A stretch of DNA of 64,000 nt from NCBI GenBank assembly GCA_030737875.1, contig CM060915.1, positions 356,187,863 through 356,251,862 of the forward strand, read 5' to 3'. Source of the DNA: Allium sativum. Lineage: Eukaryota > Streptophyta > Magnoliopsida > Asparagales > Amaryllidaceae. Made by a program: the position numbers and the translations under genes. The notes below the pieces were generated by a model. The model was not told the origin of the DNA, made no database searches, and saw only the letters and a list, made by a program, of their open reading frames with translations. Below, in pieces: positions 32,530 through 45,257 of this stretch. Each line of letters begins with the position of its first letter. Within the stretch, counting starts at the first letter, position 1.

Positions 32530-34330
32530 TTTAATATTCTAATGAGCTGGGTCAAGTTCAAGTCGACATTGCTTATAGTACAATGCAATATCTCGTCTTG
32601 ATTTTAAGTCATCTTTTGTCTTTCCACTCACATTCAGCATGATGTTAAAGACAATGTCAAACATATTTTTCTCATTGTGCATTACATCGATATTGTGTCG
32701 AAGCAACAAATGTTTTCAATATGTAAATTCCCAGAATAAGCTTTGCTTACACCAATTATGAGTTTTTCCTTTACCCAAATTTTCTTCTTCTTTACCAACT
32801 TCATGGATCTTTGGATAATCTCTAATGATTCCATAAATTTCTTCGCTGGATAAGCTTGGTGGCAGCGATCTTCTTTCAGCCTTATTCGCTTTAAAATTAT
32901 TCTTATTATATCTATAAAGATCACTAATATGCAAAAAAAAAAGAAAAAACAACGATGACAATAAAACCATAATTGTTTTCCACCATTTTATAGTCAAAAT
33001 GCTTGTGTCTGTTCCATGCAATATGGGCAAGTTAGTCAGCCACCTCTGCTCCATCCAGAAAGTATTCCATAAGAAGGAAAATCACTTATAGTCCATAATA
33101 AGGAAACATATATTCTGAAATTATTCTTTTAGATATATCATAGGTATTAATTCCATCTTCCCATAATTTCCTCAACTCTTCGATTAAAGGCTGCAAATAT
33201 ACATCAAATCCATTTTATGGATTCCATGGATCGGGAACAATAAGAGTCAGAAACATATACGGATTTTTCATACACATCCAAGATGGTAAATTATACAGTG
33301 TCAAAATAATATGCCACGATGAATATTTACTTCCAAACTGATAAACGGTGTAAACCCATCTGTATATAAGTCAAGCCTAACATTAGTGATTCATTTACAA
33401 AGTTTGGATAAGTATTATCAAATGCTTCCAAGCTTCACCATCTGATCGATGACATAAAAATCCTTCCTCATGGGTTCTTTCTCTATGTCATCACATTTGA
33501 CATACAGTTGTTGGAGATGCATACAACCTCTCTAGTCTATGTGTAATGGGAAGATAATGCATTCTAGTAAAAGGAACATCTTTGCCTTTACTCTTTCATT
33601 ATGTATCGAGCAATTACAAAATTTGCATTTGGTTAGATTCATATCATCTTTCCAGTATAACATGCATAAAATGTATATATCTTTTGATATGGAAAACCAA
33701 ATGCAGAAATTTATTTTTTTCATCTTATAAAAGAATTTTGTTAACACATTATCAAATGGTAACATTTCTTTACCCACTTAGAGAAATGCATCAAATTCAT
33801 TTTCCGTAGTATTGTATTTAGCTTTTATTGCTATAAACCTAGCCATCGCTGATAATTCCATGTGTATTTTGTAACCATTACACAATGGTCGATCTAAAAC
33901 TTGTATCAAGTTATATTTTTTTTTTGCTTCTGGGTTTGGATGTTCCTCCACATTATGCTCGTCAGCATGATAATCATGTAGCATTGGACCTGCAACATCG
34001 CAAACCATTTCCAACATTCTATTTTCTAAGTTGGTTGATTCAGAGTAATTTATGGTTTCATTTTCACCGACATTCATTCTTTCAGATGTTCTATCCATTT
34101 CTCTATGATATTTCAATACATAGTAATCAAGTGCAAACCCTTTACACAATAAGCGCTCTCTTACGGTATCATTGTTTTATCCTATTTTAACACTTAATGC
34201 AAGGGCAATAAATTACAACTTCGGTGCCATTGTTAGTTGCAAAATTCATGAATACGTCCATACCATCCAAAAAATATTTCTTTATCCATCCTTCATCCCC
34301 TTTTCTTTTACACATCCATCCACACTCGCT
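32530..34330 (-). pseudogene. CACTA (En/Spm, TNP2-type) transposase pseudogene
   Basis: Minus-strand relics follow TNP2 order. First is a transposase-associated domain with FMNFATNNG and CPCIKC (about 34,190-34,330). Next is a segment with NPEAKKKYNLI and ELSAMARFIAIK (33,778-34,149), then one with KEMLPFDNVL and CMLYWKDD..L..CKFC (33,532-33,777). After that comes a decayed catalytic part with YTDGFTPF and PWNP-like strings (about 33,180-33,400). Last is a piece with SLPPSLSSEEIYGIIRDYPK and LLRHNIDVMH (about 32,680-32,920). Many stops and shifts separate them. The family cuts and pastes CACTA elements. I could not find matching CACTA termini around it. Confidence 0.88.
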
Positions 34331-35756
34331 TAAGTAGTTCATTGAAACTGCAAATTTACCAAGTTAAAATATCATACAAGAAATGATCAAATATTTAGTT
34401 ATGGTTGATCAATTAAATTGCTAATATAATTTACAACGATAGTACTACGTTACCTTTTTTCTGAAAAAGCAAACATATGAATGATCGATAAAACGCATAA
34501 TAAAAAGTACATACCCCTCTTAGGTTGTCATACATTAGAATGTGATAATCATGTTGTGTGTATTGAGTCATATCTATATAATAAAATTCCTTGATATATA
34601 AACAAAAGACAAAGAACGGAGATGATATACTATTGGAAAAACATTAGACGAATATAAATGACCCACGTGATACGTATCTGACACCGTTATGATTTGTGTT
34701 AAAAAGTTAACGTCAAAGTGAAAGTTTGGGATTGTTTCCGAAAATCGTCCTCTATCAATTTCATACCCTCCATGTTTATCTTCATAGTACATATCAAGTG
34801 GCTAATAGTAAGACACCTACACATAACTAATTAACACCGTTTCACTCATTTCAATTCTCCACCAACTATCATCACACCTACCCGCTTTTCCACTTCCCTG
34901 TAGCCTTTGGTTAATTAGATTTGCACTTGTATCAGTCTTTTTTCTTCCAAATTCACAGCAAAAAAAGATATATAATACGAAAGTAAGGAAATTTAAAACT
35001 TTCTGTTTTAGTTTGAGGTATTTTAGCTTCAACCCTAATTTTGATTGAAGCTCAAAACTTTGTTGCTTAATGTAACTCAGCTCTTCAGTTTTTAGGATTT
35101 TTTAGGCATTCATGTTAGGGATGTCAGCCACTCATTTACAGCTTTCTTTGAAAAACAAGATCCACGGTGGTGATAGTTCAAGCGAAATGCATGCTGATGT
35201 TATACTTGGTATCAATGGTTATTAGGTACCTCATTGAGTTTAATGTTCCCTTTATGACTTGCTTGTAGGTTCTACAACATTTCACACCCACTGCATGATT
35301 TTAGATTTCTGATTTATATTTTCTTATAATATTACCAAATACAAGACAAATCTCTTGCATTATTGACTAAAAATTACATTTATGGCTGCCATGTTAGAAC
35401 ATAGCCTGGAAAAATTAAAAGAATATGATTTAAACTTTAAATTGGCTATGTTTGATTTACCAATCCATATTTATTGTCATTCGACATGGTTATTTTACTC
35501 ATTTGTAATATATACGATTGGATTTATGCAATTCATGATATGATTTTTTTTGTTTCCTTCTTTCAAATAAATGCCCCGATGCATATAAGGTTAATAAATA
35601 AATGCTACACCTGCGTCCCCACACACATACATATATTGATTATCTCGGTTTGTCTTGCTATGGTATGGCCTACAATTTTGAATTTGATAATTATAAATTA
35701 GGAAAGGTAGTGGGTCAGGTTATGAAATAAGAACTGGATTTAGTGCATTAAGACAA
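34331..35756. other. AT-rich sequence right of the CACTA relic
   Basis: Probably the rest of the CACTA element or host background. Open frames are short and without motifs. I see no terminal repeat or RNA gene. Confidence 0.4.
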
Positions 35757-35998
35757 TTATAACAACCCACATTTTTAAAGTAATTAATAAAACAAAATTT
35801 GAAAGGTGTTCATAATTTGGTCACAGAATTAGCGTCATTGCATCCATGACGATTTTCTGATCAATTTAGACCTATGATTTGCAGGAAACGGATTTAAGAT
35901 GAAAAAGATATCTTTTAAAAAAAATATTACAACAAACATGAAAAGAAGGTATAAGAAAAGAACAACAACCACCATTGTTTTTAGTCTTGTTAACAAAA

Positions 35999-36071
35999 GC
36001 ATATATAGCTCAATTGGTAAAGACACGTCTTTCCCAAGTGAGTGGCGCAAGTTCGAGTCCCACTGGTGCCA
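35999..36071 (+). ncRNA. tRNA-like sequence (tRNA relic or SINE head)
   Basis: 73 bases with a good pol III A box (TAGCTCAATTGG, 36,006-36,017) and B box (GTTCGAGTCC, 36,051-36,060), ending TGGTGCCA and followed by a T-run. The anticodon position would read CCC in TTCCCAA, but the D, anticodon and T stems do not pair well and the acceptor ends mismatch. It is therefore not a working tRNA. A tRNA-derived SINE head or a tRNA pseudogene fits better. Confidence 0.55.
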
Positions 36072-36717
36072 TATTTTTATTTTAGAGGAACGACTAAAAT
36101 AATACATGTTCTAAGAGGAAAATAAGTATAAATGCACAAATAAGGAAAAGTATACATAAAAGTGAGTATAAAAATATATGTATACATCCATATGTAAATA
36201 TATGCATATATGTGTGCATAAATATATACATATGAAAGAGAAATCAAAAATAAACCTACAATCAATAAAAATAGGTAATAATTAAATGACAACATAACGC
36301 CCTTTGAATTTTGATAATGAAATAAAAGTTGCATGTATATATATACGCACAAATTCAAATATTGAGATGAAGTGTGCAAGTTAAAGAGTAGAATATAATT
36401 AATGCATAGTAAATGGAAAATGAACAAATAAATTAACTGCCTTTGATATTAGAGTGCAATAAAAGGGAATAAAACAACTAATTGGTGGCAGCGTTAATTG
36501 CATTAATTAACGAGCAAGGAACTGAAAGATTACATGCGAATATACACGCATAAATTTGAAATTCAAACTTAGTGATTATGTATTAGGATGTATAAAATAA
36601 ATCAAAAAAAGAAAAAGTGGTAAGTAATCAAATGTTTAATTAAAAATGTTAAGTATAGAATAATTAATGTTAACAGCTAACGTTAAAATCAGAATCAACA
36701 GCGTTGCGCCTGGATCT

Positions 36718-36775
36718 AGATGGGTCGACCCAAGTTGTACCTAGGTCAACCCAAGGTGGGCTGGGTCGACCTAGG
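36718..36775. other. GGGTCGACCC palindromes in LTR U3
   Basis: TGGGTCGACCCA is a 12-base palindrome. Just after it CCTAGGTCAACCCA pairs with TGGGTCGACCTAGG (one G-T). The pair lies about 110 bases upstream of the TATA box at 36,871 and could be a protein-binding or structure-forming site. Confidence 0.6.
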
Positions 36776-36863
36776 GCGGGTTCAAATCTATTTTGTGACG
36801 GGGTATTGCTGATGTGTGCGACTCGGATTTTAATAGATTAAATCTGACGGTTCATACTTTCTC

Positions 36864-36878
36864 GTTCACCTATAAATA
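36864..36878 (+). promoter_or_regulatory. LTR TATA box
   Basis: GTTCACCTATAAATA. The same GTTCACCTATAAAT block is found on the minus strand at 52,090-52,103 in another LTR segment, so the core promoter is shared. A 5' splice site follows about 175 bases downstream. Confidence 0.6.
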
Positions 36879-39229
36879 GACTAGCAAGCCCTAGCCTAAA
36901 TCTCATATTTTCTGAGATACTACCCAGGCTCTGCTATTCTCTTTTCTCCCCAAATCCTTTCAGAAAATAAGAATATTGGTTTTAGGTAATTCTGATTCAA
37001 GATTTGAAGATTAAAGGGTAGAAATCTACAAATAGTTCCGATCAACATGAGGTAAGTCCCTAAATCTGGTTTATATTGGTTTATTTCTCTTTTCCTCTTC
37101 TTTAGTAACAAATTTGTGAATCCTTGGTTACTCGAATTACATATTCAGTTAGGAAGGCCATGGAATAACAGATCTGGATCTGATTCATGGGTTGGAAAAC
37201 TGTTAGATGAGTGAATCTAAATAATACCATTTTAAATAATGGTATATTTATCGTTTGTATTCCCCGTTATATTTAGTCTACTAAAAAATTTATAATTGTG
37301 GAAATTGACTATTAAACCTGTTAGAATATGTGGAAAAGATTACTGTTGTATATAAATCTGTTCTAACAACCTATAATTGGATATTGTAAGTCAAGTTACA
37401 ACAAAATGCAAATAATTGTCGTAATCGAGATTAAATCTGCTGAGAACACTTCTATTACATAAGGTCTGTTTCCATTTATCATCTGCATTGGAATTTACTG
37501 TAAATGCTGTAATTATGAAATTTATGATAAACATGAATATCTTCTTAAGAATATTATTATGCTAAAAGGTTAAATAGAATTACAATGAAATTTGGAATAA
37601 TGAGAAAGAATAGATATGTCTAAATTATATGAAAAATCTGCAGTAATTAGAAAAATTGTAATCGCACTGAGACATGAGGTTAAATTAAACTTATGGTAGA
37701 AGACTGCACAAAACCGCCTGGCAAATCCAACATCCATAAGTGTTCAATTTAATGTGAGGGGTCTGGTGCCTAAACATATATATAAATATATGTACATAAA
37801 TGGAGTGGGTGAAAATTCACAAGACGGTAAAGAGATAGATGTTACAATAGTAAAAGTTGATTCATATTAAGGAACCTAAGGAGACCAACGATGAACGGGG
37901 AATAATAATAACCTATTATGATTAAGTATGAATGAAAGAATGGAAGATAACAGGTAAGCTTGTCCTAGGGACAAGTGGAAATTATAACATAGGTTATAAT
38001 AAATGGAAAGAAACTTATTGATAAACCTTAGTCAAGAGAACTATGTATGGCAACAAAAAGTTTTAGAATGTAGTAGGCTTATTATTGGCAGACTTATAAA
38101 AGAGAATTATGAAGTCCATAAAAGAAATTAATAATAAGCAGAAACCCGCTCAAGTGGCATAGAAAAGTAAGCAGCCAATTGTGTGCTAATGAATCTAGTA
38201 ACCTGAGATAACAGTGAAATGAAATGAGTTGTACTTAATGATATATATTAAGTAACATTTTAACATGAAGCCTGATGGTTGAGATAAGATATACTTAATT
38301 TTACATTAAGTAGAATATGTTATTTTTACCTGTAAACTTGAAATTGAAAAAAATGACATGGTAATAATGTAAGAAGATTGTAGATTACTTTCATTAATTA
38401 CAATCTAGGTAATAACATGTTATGGGCTTATTAATGAACTTAAATGGGTTAAGTTATATAACTAAATTGATAAGCGAGAGGGGTCCATTCCTTAGAGATA
38501 TAAGGGGCTCAGAGAAAACCCGATAATCTGAATAAAAGATCAAATGTGGGTAATCAAGTTAATTGGTAAGCTAATAAGATTGAATAAGTGTGTGATTAAA
38601 TGTTTAGACATAAGGTCTAAATAACACGTTGGCATGATGCGCTTGGAACAGTATGCATGTCTGAAGGTGAAGAACCCAACGGGGTAGATCATCGTGGTGT
38701 CTAAAGGCACGAGGGAAGCACATCCATCTGATTATTCTACTGATATTCTGCTTGCTGGCTCTGTGGGACTGGAAGGAAGCACGCGGCTTCCGAGGGACAT
38801 GGGAGGTACTCCGTGGTGGTCATATGTGCGGTGGCAGCGCTCAAGTTGTAATCGTTGAGGTTGGGTCTGCGCAAAACCACCCGGTGAGTATACCTTGACT
38901 GCAATGGTAGTTGGAAGTCAGAAGGTTGTAGGGTGACGTAGGTGATTCGACGATTTTGGCTACAGATATGCTGGGTCATGACCAACACAGGATAATAATC
39001 GTCGGGTACGTGTCATCGACGGTCAGTGTGACGCGGAAAGACTAGAGCTAAACCTATAGACCATCGATCTTTCACTATCGAGACTTTGGTTGTGAGACAT
39101 GCCATTTTGGATGTAGATTGTTTGCTAGGTGCACGTCACTTAGCTCTTGATGTAGTCTTTCATTGGTTGAGGGAGGTGTCGAGGTGGGACCGTAGCCACC
39201 ATAGAAATGTAGACCATAGTTTAGATATA

Positions 39230-41041
39230 TGTAATGGCCTACAAAATCCGTACTATTTGAGTTGACTAAATACACCACATGTCCAACCCAAATTGCATAG
39301 AAATACGAATCATTATTGAACAAAGAAGAAAAGGATAGAAGAAGAATATAAATAACAACACAGAATCACACATCGCAGCGGAATAAAATATAATATATAA
39401 CAGCTTTTGAAATACAAAATTTTCTGTATATATATACATACCATCATCAAAGTACAATACAACACAACGGAAAATAAAATGGTAAATATCTAGCATTGAA
39501 GCCTCTTGCCCCAAGTTCCTCCATGGGTATCTGTAAATACCTAAACTACTTGACTGTCAGTACAAATTTAGGCACCCAAGAGTAGGGCTGTCAATGGGTC
39601 GGGTTCGGGTCGGGTCAAGTCGTGTCCGGTTGAGTTCGGGTCAGGTCAGCTCAACCCGTTTATTAAACGGGTCGGTTTAAGGTTGGCCCATTTATAATCA
39701 TACGGGTTTTAGGTTTGATTCGTGTAACCCGTTAAGAAAAATATTTGTATAAAAAGATGTGAATGAATATGAAAACATGAAAGAATGGTATTTTCATCAT
39801 TCACTTGTTGCAAGCTAATATGAGAATAAAAATGTAAAAGGTTGTTAATGTGGAAATAAACTTGAAAACGTGAAAAATTGTTAAGTGTTAGTGTGTATGA
39901 ATAATTGAATAATGACAACATCCTTCATTTTCAAGCTAAGATGATAATTTTTCAATAATATAGAGCCCATAAACGGGTTAGCCGGGTCAAATTCAAGTTT
40001 CGCGGGTCAACCTAAATCCACCCGTTTATAAACGGGTCAAAGTTGGGGTGACCCTAAAACGAGCCGTTATTAAACGGGTCAGGTCAACCCGCTAATTTCT
40101 TGTGCGGGTTTCGGGTCGTGTTGGAAATTGACATCCCTACCCAAGAGTTTAGGGTAAAACAAAACAAAATAAATTCTAAGTTAGTCACGGGACTGGTGTG
40201 AGTAAACTCCAACCATTGGTTTAACATTTAGAAATTCCTTTTCGAAAGAAAGGATAATCATAAGACCGATCCACACATAAACACAGATGGTTTTTACCTT
40301 ACGATAACCAAAAATATTTCTTTAAAATCAATACCATTCTGATATTATAATAGTGTCTAAATCAAATAAATAATAATCTAGCAGAAACGCTTGCATCTCA
40401 GTTCCATATACATAATATACAATCAAAAACCACAGACGCTTATTGGATAATGGATTTCCAACTATGCTAAAGTATGAAACCACCTTCTGATAATGTGCCT
40501 TTAGAGAGGAATACACTGGGTTCAACAAGAACATCTTGTAACCCGGCCACAAATGACCGACCACTCATTTCACTTGAGTGTATCGAATGTATATCACCAA
40601 CGGTTGGGACCAGCAACTGTTTCCTGAAAGGGTCAACATCGATAAATTAAAGAAGGAAATGAAATTTCTCTAGATAGGTGATAATACACCCTAATTGGGA
40701 GCTACCCACTTAGCTATGTTGCCTGCCAATTTTTGTCATTTCCCGGTTGTTGAGGCCTCAGGCTACGATTACTGACCTTTCATTTATAGCACAATCACTT
40801 TGAATGCCACATTGTTAGATATGTTAATTACTAATTGATTTGCATAAAGATATTCTGGATATTATGCTAAGAGAATAAATTCTCCGCCGCCAGATGTATA
40901 TTTGTACATACCAATGCGATCGGTGAAAATACTCTGTTAGACATTCGTCCATACACGTTCGTTCTGGGACTGAATGAAACTGAAGGCCCAATTTCCATTA
41001 ATCCATCTAAGGCAATTTCTACCTAGGATTGACAGAAAAAG
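39230..41041 (-). repeat. Chromovirus-type LTR (minus orientation), 3' part of a split copy
   Basis: Begins on the plus strand TGTAATGGCC, has CGCAGCGGAA near 39,375 and then a stretch homologous in inverted orientation to about 46,480-47,650: for example the 'gggactggtgtgag' block at 40,191 and GAGAATAAATTCTCCGCCGCC near 40,870. Its 5' part is probably 52,710-53,549, which ends CGGGTTGTTACA. The insertion 41,042-52,709 would then separate the parts. Flanking duplications could not be confirmed, so the joining is tentative. Confidence 0.5.
39583..40139. mobile_element. hAT-type non-autonomous transposon
   Basis: Terminal inverted repeats TAGGGCTGTCAAT and ATTGACATCCCTA, one mismatch. The 8-base target duplication CCCAAGAG (39,575-39,582 and 40,140-40,147) is the hAT hallmark. 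Both subterminal regions are rich in GGGTCGGGT and GGGTCA motifs in opposite orientation. 557 bases, no transposase. It lies inside the minus-oriented LTR, whose sequence continues across it. Confidence 0.9.
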
Positions 41042-42415
41042 TGTAATAACCCAGAAATCTGGGTCAATTTAAAATTTTTATTTTGGCAATTTTAGCGAAT
41101 TTTGATTATTTAAAATGAATTATTTTAAATAATATCGACGAAAAATTTATTTTGAATAGAATTCGAACGTATATATTTATTCGAATCGTCGTTAGAATAT
41201 AAATATTTATTTATATATATAAAAGGAATTGAAAATGGCGCAGTAGTTCGATAATTCGATTTCAAAATTCAAATGGATGTACAGGATTCAAAATAAACCG
41301 GATTTTAGTGAAACCAAAAATATTAGGATCTATTTGTGAATATCTTTCCAACGAATCCGAAAGATTGGAATTTCATAACGGGAATCAAAAGATATGTCCA
41401 GTTGAAATTTCAGAATAGTCGCTATGGAATTTCGGCCCTTGAAAATGGCCATTTTGCAAACGACCTCAGTTTTTGACGAAACCACTTTTGTTGGATCCGT
41501 GATGTCAAATTATTGCTAGGTTTCAAATTTCATAATTTTTCGAATAAATATGTGAGCGTGGCGAAGGAAAACGCGTTTGACCAGTTTCAGTTGATTTTAA
41601 TCGACTGGAAATATACCATTTTTCAAACGGTCTCAGAATTCGACGAAATTAGTTTTGTTAGGACCGTATCGTCAATACGAAGCTAGAAATAATTTTTCGG
41701 GAATTTTTAGAGTTCGTATGTGGCCCCGGTAAATTGAAATGTACGTTTAAAATTGAATATACTGATTTATATTTTAATTTTGAGGAAAACTGATTGTAAT
41801 GGTCGAATCAGCTTATCGGACATATCCCATTGGGTTCGAAACTGGGGTATTTGGCTAGGGTCGATAGTCGTTGTCTTTGATTTCAAGTTCGTAGCAATAA
41901 GCAAGTAAATTCTAAATTAAATTATATTATTTAATTATATATATAGGAAATCTTGGTCAAACCCTCCATAATTTCAACCCCCAGTCAAACCAGATAAGCC
42001 GCCGCCTCCTATAGGAATAAACGGGCGATTTTGTTCCTAACTTCCCATTCAAATTTATCCTAATCGACTGAATGAAATTCAAAGATTTATGAAGCAAAAT
42101 CAAAGAGAAAAGGAAGGGCTTCAAATCTATGGGAGCATGATCGTCTATCGTCTGTCATGTCAAAAGCAATCGAAGCTCAAAACCCTGAAGTTCGGACGCG
42201 ATTTCTAGCACCTGGGCGCGTGCGAGTTCGCCTGAACTCCTTGTGGTGGTGGCGTCATCCATCGTCTTCGTCATGAGCAGTTCAGATCATGGTCAAGCGC
42301 GATGATTTGAGAAAGGTGGGGAGCCCTAGTTTTCGCCTATGGGTTCGAAGTTATCAACGCTGCCTGGAGACAGCGAACACAAAGAAGGAGATGGTAATCT
42401 CTTGTTTAACAGTGT

Positions 42416-42520
42416 TCATAAAATATAAAAATACATTGTTCATAAATATAAAAATACAGTGTTCATAAATATAAAAATACAGTGTTCATAAAATAGAAAT
42501 GTACAATGTTGGTAAAATAG
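42416..42520. repeat. ~24-base AT-rich tandem repeat
   Basis: About four units of TGTTCATAAATATAAAAATA with small changes. A second, similar array of a 22-base unit with AAACCTCTTTGTTTTG follows at about 42,650-42,770. Confidence 0.85.
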
Positions 42521-42804
42521 AAATATAGTTTTTTATAATATGAATATACACGGTTTTTTTTATATAAAAAAATATTAATAACATAGATTTTGAAAATAAA
42601 AATTAGCTTTGTTTGAAAATATAAATAGACATGATTTTAAAATATAAAATATAAACCTCTTTGTTTTGAAAATATAAACCTCTTTGTTTTGAAAATATAA
42701 ACCTGTTTGTTTTGAATATAAACCTCTTTGTTTTGAAAATATAAACCTCTTTGATTTGAAAAATATAATCTTTACTAGAAGTAGAGCGATGTAAAAAAAA
42801 AAAG

Positions 42805-43228
42805 ATTTTTATATATTGAAAAGCAAAGTAAAAATTCAATTTTTATATATTGAATAGCAAAGTAAAAATTCAATTTTTATATATTGAATAGCAAAATAAA
42901 AATTCGATTTTTATATATTGAATAGCAAAGTAAAAATTTGATTTTTATATATTGAATAGCAAAGTAAAAATTCGATTTTTATATATTGAATAGCGAAGTA
43001 AAAATTCGATCTTTATATATTGAAAAGCAAAGTAAAGATTCGATTTTTATATATTAAATAGCGAAGTAAAAATTCGATTTTTATATATTGAAAAGCAAAG
43101 TAAAGATTCGATTTTTATATATTGAATAGCGAAGTAAAAATTCGATTTTTATATATTGAATAGCGAAGTAAAAAAAAATTCGATTTTTATATATTGAATA
43201 ACGAAGTAAAAATTCGATTTTTATATAG
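42805..43228. repeat. 34-base tandem repeat
   Basis: About twelve units containing TTTTATATATTGAATAGC and AAGTAAAAATTCG. Variants (GCAAAG and GCGAAG) alternate along the array, so it expanded in more than one step. Confidence 0.93.
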
Positions 43229-43927
43229 GTAGTGAATACGAATGACGAAAGTGACGAAAGAAGAAACGGCGGAGATTTTCTGCATATGAAGTGTCGTGGA
43301 GTTGGGATAGCTTTGGTGAGAACTTCTCACCTTTTAATTTTGTTTTTCTAGTCAAAATATATACTAGGATGCAGACGGTGTTTAGTAGCCCCCGACACCC
43401 GTTGTCACAGACCATGGACGGCTTGTATGCTTGTTTGTTTGATTTTGATGTGTAGTTGATTGTGTGATGTGATGTGAAATGAAATAAAACATTTATATAG
43501 TTGAAATAAAATATTTTATAGTGGAAAATATTTTATAGTTAAAAATAGAATTTTTAACGTATATATGAAATGAAATAAAAATAAACAAATCGGACGATTT
43601 GTTTATATACACACATTTGACTGATATTGATTGAGACGATAAATTTTACACATCGCCCAACTGCACAAATAAAATCTGTGTTTGATTGTTTGAAACCCCA
43701 CACGGGTATTGGGATGATATATGACCTACACTAATCCCAATAGTTAGTTGTATGTCGATCGATTGATTGACAGACTGTTATAAGCGTTAAATATTTATAT
43801 TCGATGCTTATACAGTGTAGAGTGCACTTTGGATGATGGTTGATTATTCATCGTTGTTATTGTATACATGTGTTGTAGAAAATCCATATAATTAACATTA
43901 TATGGTAATTGATTGGGCTTCATTCAA

Positions 43928-44410
43928 TATTTGAAATAGAAATATTTGAATAGAAATATTTGAAAAAGAAATATTTGAATAGAAATATTTGAAAAAGAAA
44001 TATTTGAAATAGAATATTTGAAAATAGAAATATATGAAGCCGTGTTGATTAGATTGACGGCATTTTGACGTGAACGATATTTATATCGATTTTATTCATT
44101 TTATAATGAATATCGATTTTATTCATTTTATAATGAATATCGAAAGTGATTTCAAAATCTGATATTTTGAAAAGAATTGAAATTCAAAACGAATTCGAAT
44201 TGAATTGAATAGAAAACGAATTCGAACTGAATTGAATAGAAAACGAATTCGAATTGAATTGAATAGAAAACGAATTCGAATTGAATTGAATTGAATAGAA
44301 AACGAATTCGAATTAAATTGAATTGAAAACGAATTTGAATTGAATCGAATAGAAAACAAATCTGAATTGAATTCAATTGAAAACGAATTGAAATAGAATT
44401 GAAATCGATT
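43928..44410. repeat. Two further arrays: GAAATATTTGAA and GAATTCGAATTGAATT
   Basis: 43,928-44,035 repeats a 14-16 base unit with AGAAATATTTGAA. 44,170-44,410 repeats a 27-30 base unit with AGAAAACGAATTCGAATTGA. Between them lies a duplicated TTTATTCATTTTATAATGAATATCG palindrome (split here: ATTCATTTTATAATGAAT). The long minus frames across 44,123-44,511 are translations of the array. Confidence 0.88.
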
Positions 44411-45257
44411 TGAATTGAAATCAAATAGAAGTGAATGTAAAAAGAATTTATAAGGGAAAATTCAATTTTGATTTGAATTTGAAATAAAGGTTGAAATTGT
44501 TTTTGAAACAAATTTGAAATGATTTATAAAATTCGTTTTAAAAAGGAAATCGACGAAATATATAATATATATATATTATATATATAATGGCCTGAATAGA
44601 ACGGGCCGCGCCGCGGCAGTTCGTGAATTTCGACCATTGACTTCGAACGGACATTGCAGGAGATCCGACCGTCGGATTCTCCTAAAACCGGAACCGTTGG
44701 GTTCGTATCGAAAAGAGCTTTCTAACGAATATTGGAAATTAGAAATCTAACGGTTGGATTTGGAATATGTCCAAATCAAATTTGGAAAAGGTCGCTGTAA
44801 GTGCAGTTCGATGGCCGTTGATGGAAATCGACTGTACGTGCCTTGATAAAATTATTAAAAATAGTAATAATTTGTGTAAAATCATAAGAAATGATTTGGG
44901 AAAAATTGGGATGAAAAACTCCATATTTGAAAAGATAAAAATAGATTTTTATCGAAATGAACTAGTTTTGAACTAGAATTAAAATTCTATTTATTTTTAA
45001 ATAAATAAATTTGATTTGAAAGGGTTTTAAAAGTAACCAGGATTTCCAATAATTGAATTGGAATGGATTTGAATCGAAATTGTCTTTGGATTATTTCGAT
45101 GTTGGATTTCGTGATTATACAGATATTGTTATGGAAATTTGAAAGATATATTTATATCGTTATTTCCAATACGATATTTGTTGGTCGTAGAATTTGATAT
45201 TGAATATAAGCCGATATATTTTCTATTCAGAGCCTTATATTTAATATCAAATGTGAT

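Larger units (their letters stand above)
35757..39229 (+). repeat. Chromovirus-type LTR segment (plus orientation), no internal region
   Basis: Starts near ATAACAACCCACATTT, a mutated form of the TGTAACAACCC LTR start seen elsewhere here. In plus direction it has a TATA box GTTCACCTATAAATA (36,864-36,878), a leader, then ATGAG|GTAAGT (37,051/37,052), the layout of the other LTRs in this window. From 37,060 to 39,229 the sequence is AT-rich, then GC-richer (38,600-39,060), without gag or pol. The right end is not clear and is probably cut by the minus-oriented LTR that ends at 39,230. Confidence 0.45.

Noticed and set aside
35999..36071. Functional tRNA-Gly(CCC) gene
   Set aside because: Acceptor, D and T stems fail to pair; called tRNA-like instead.
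44123..44511. Two long minus frames rich in FSIQFNSI
   Set aside because: Translation of the AATTCGAATTGAATT tandem array.
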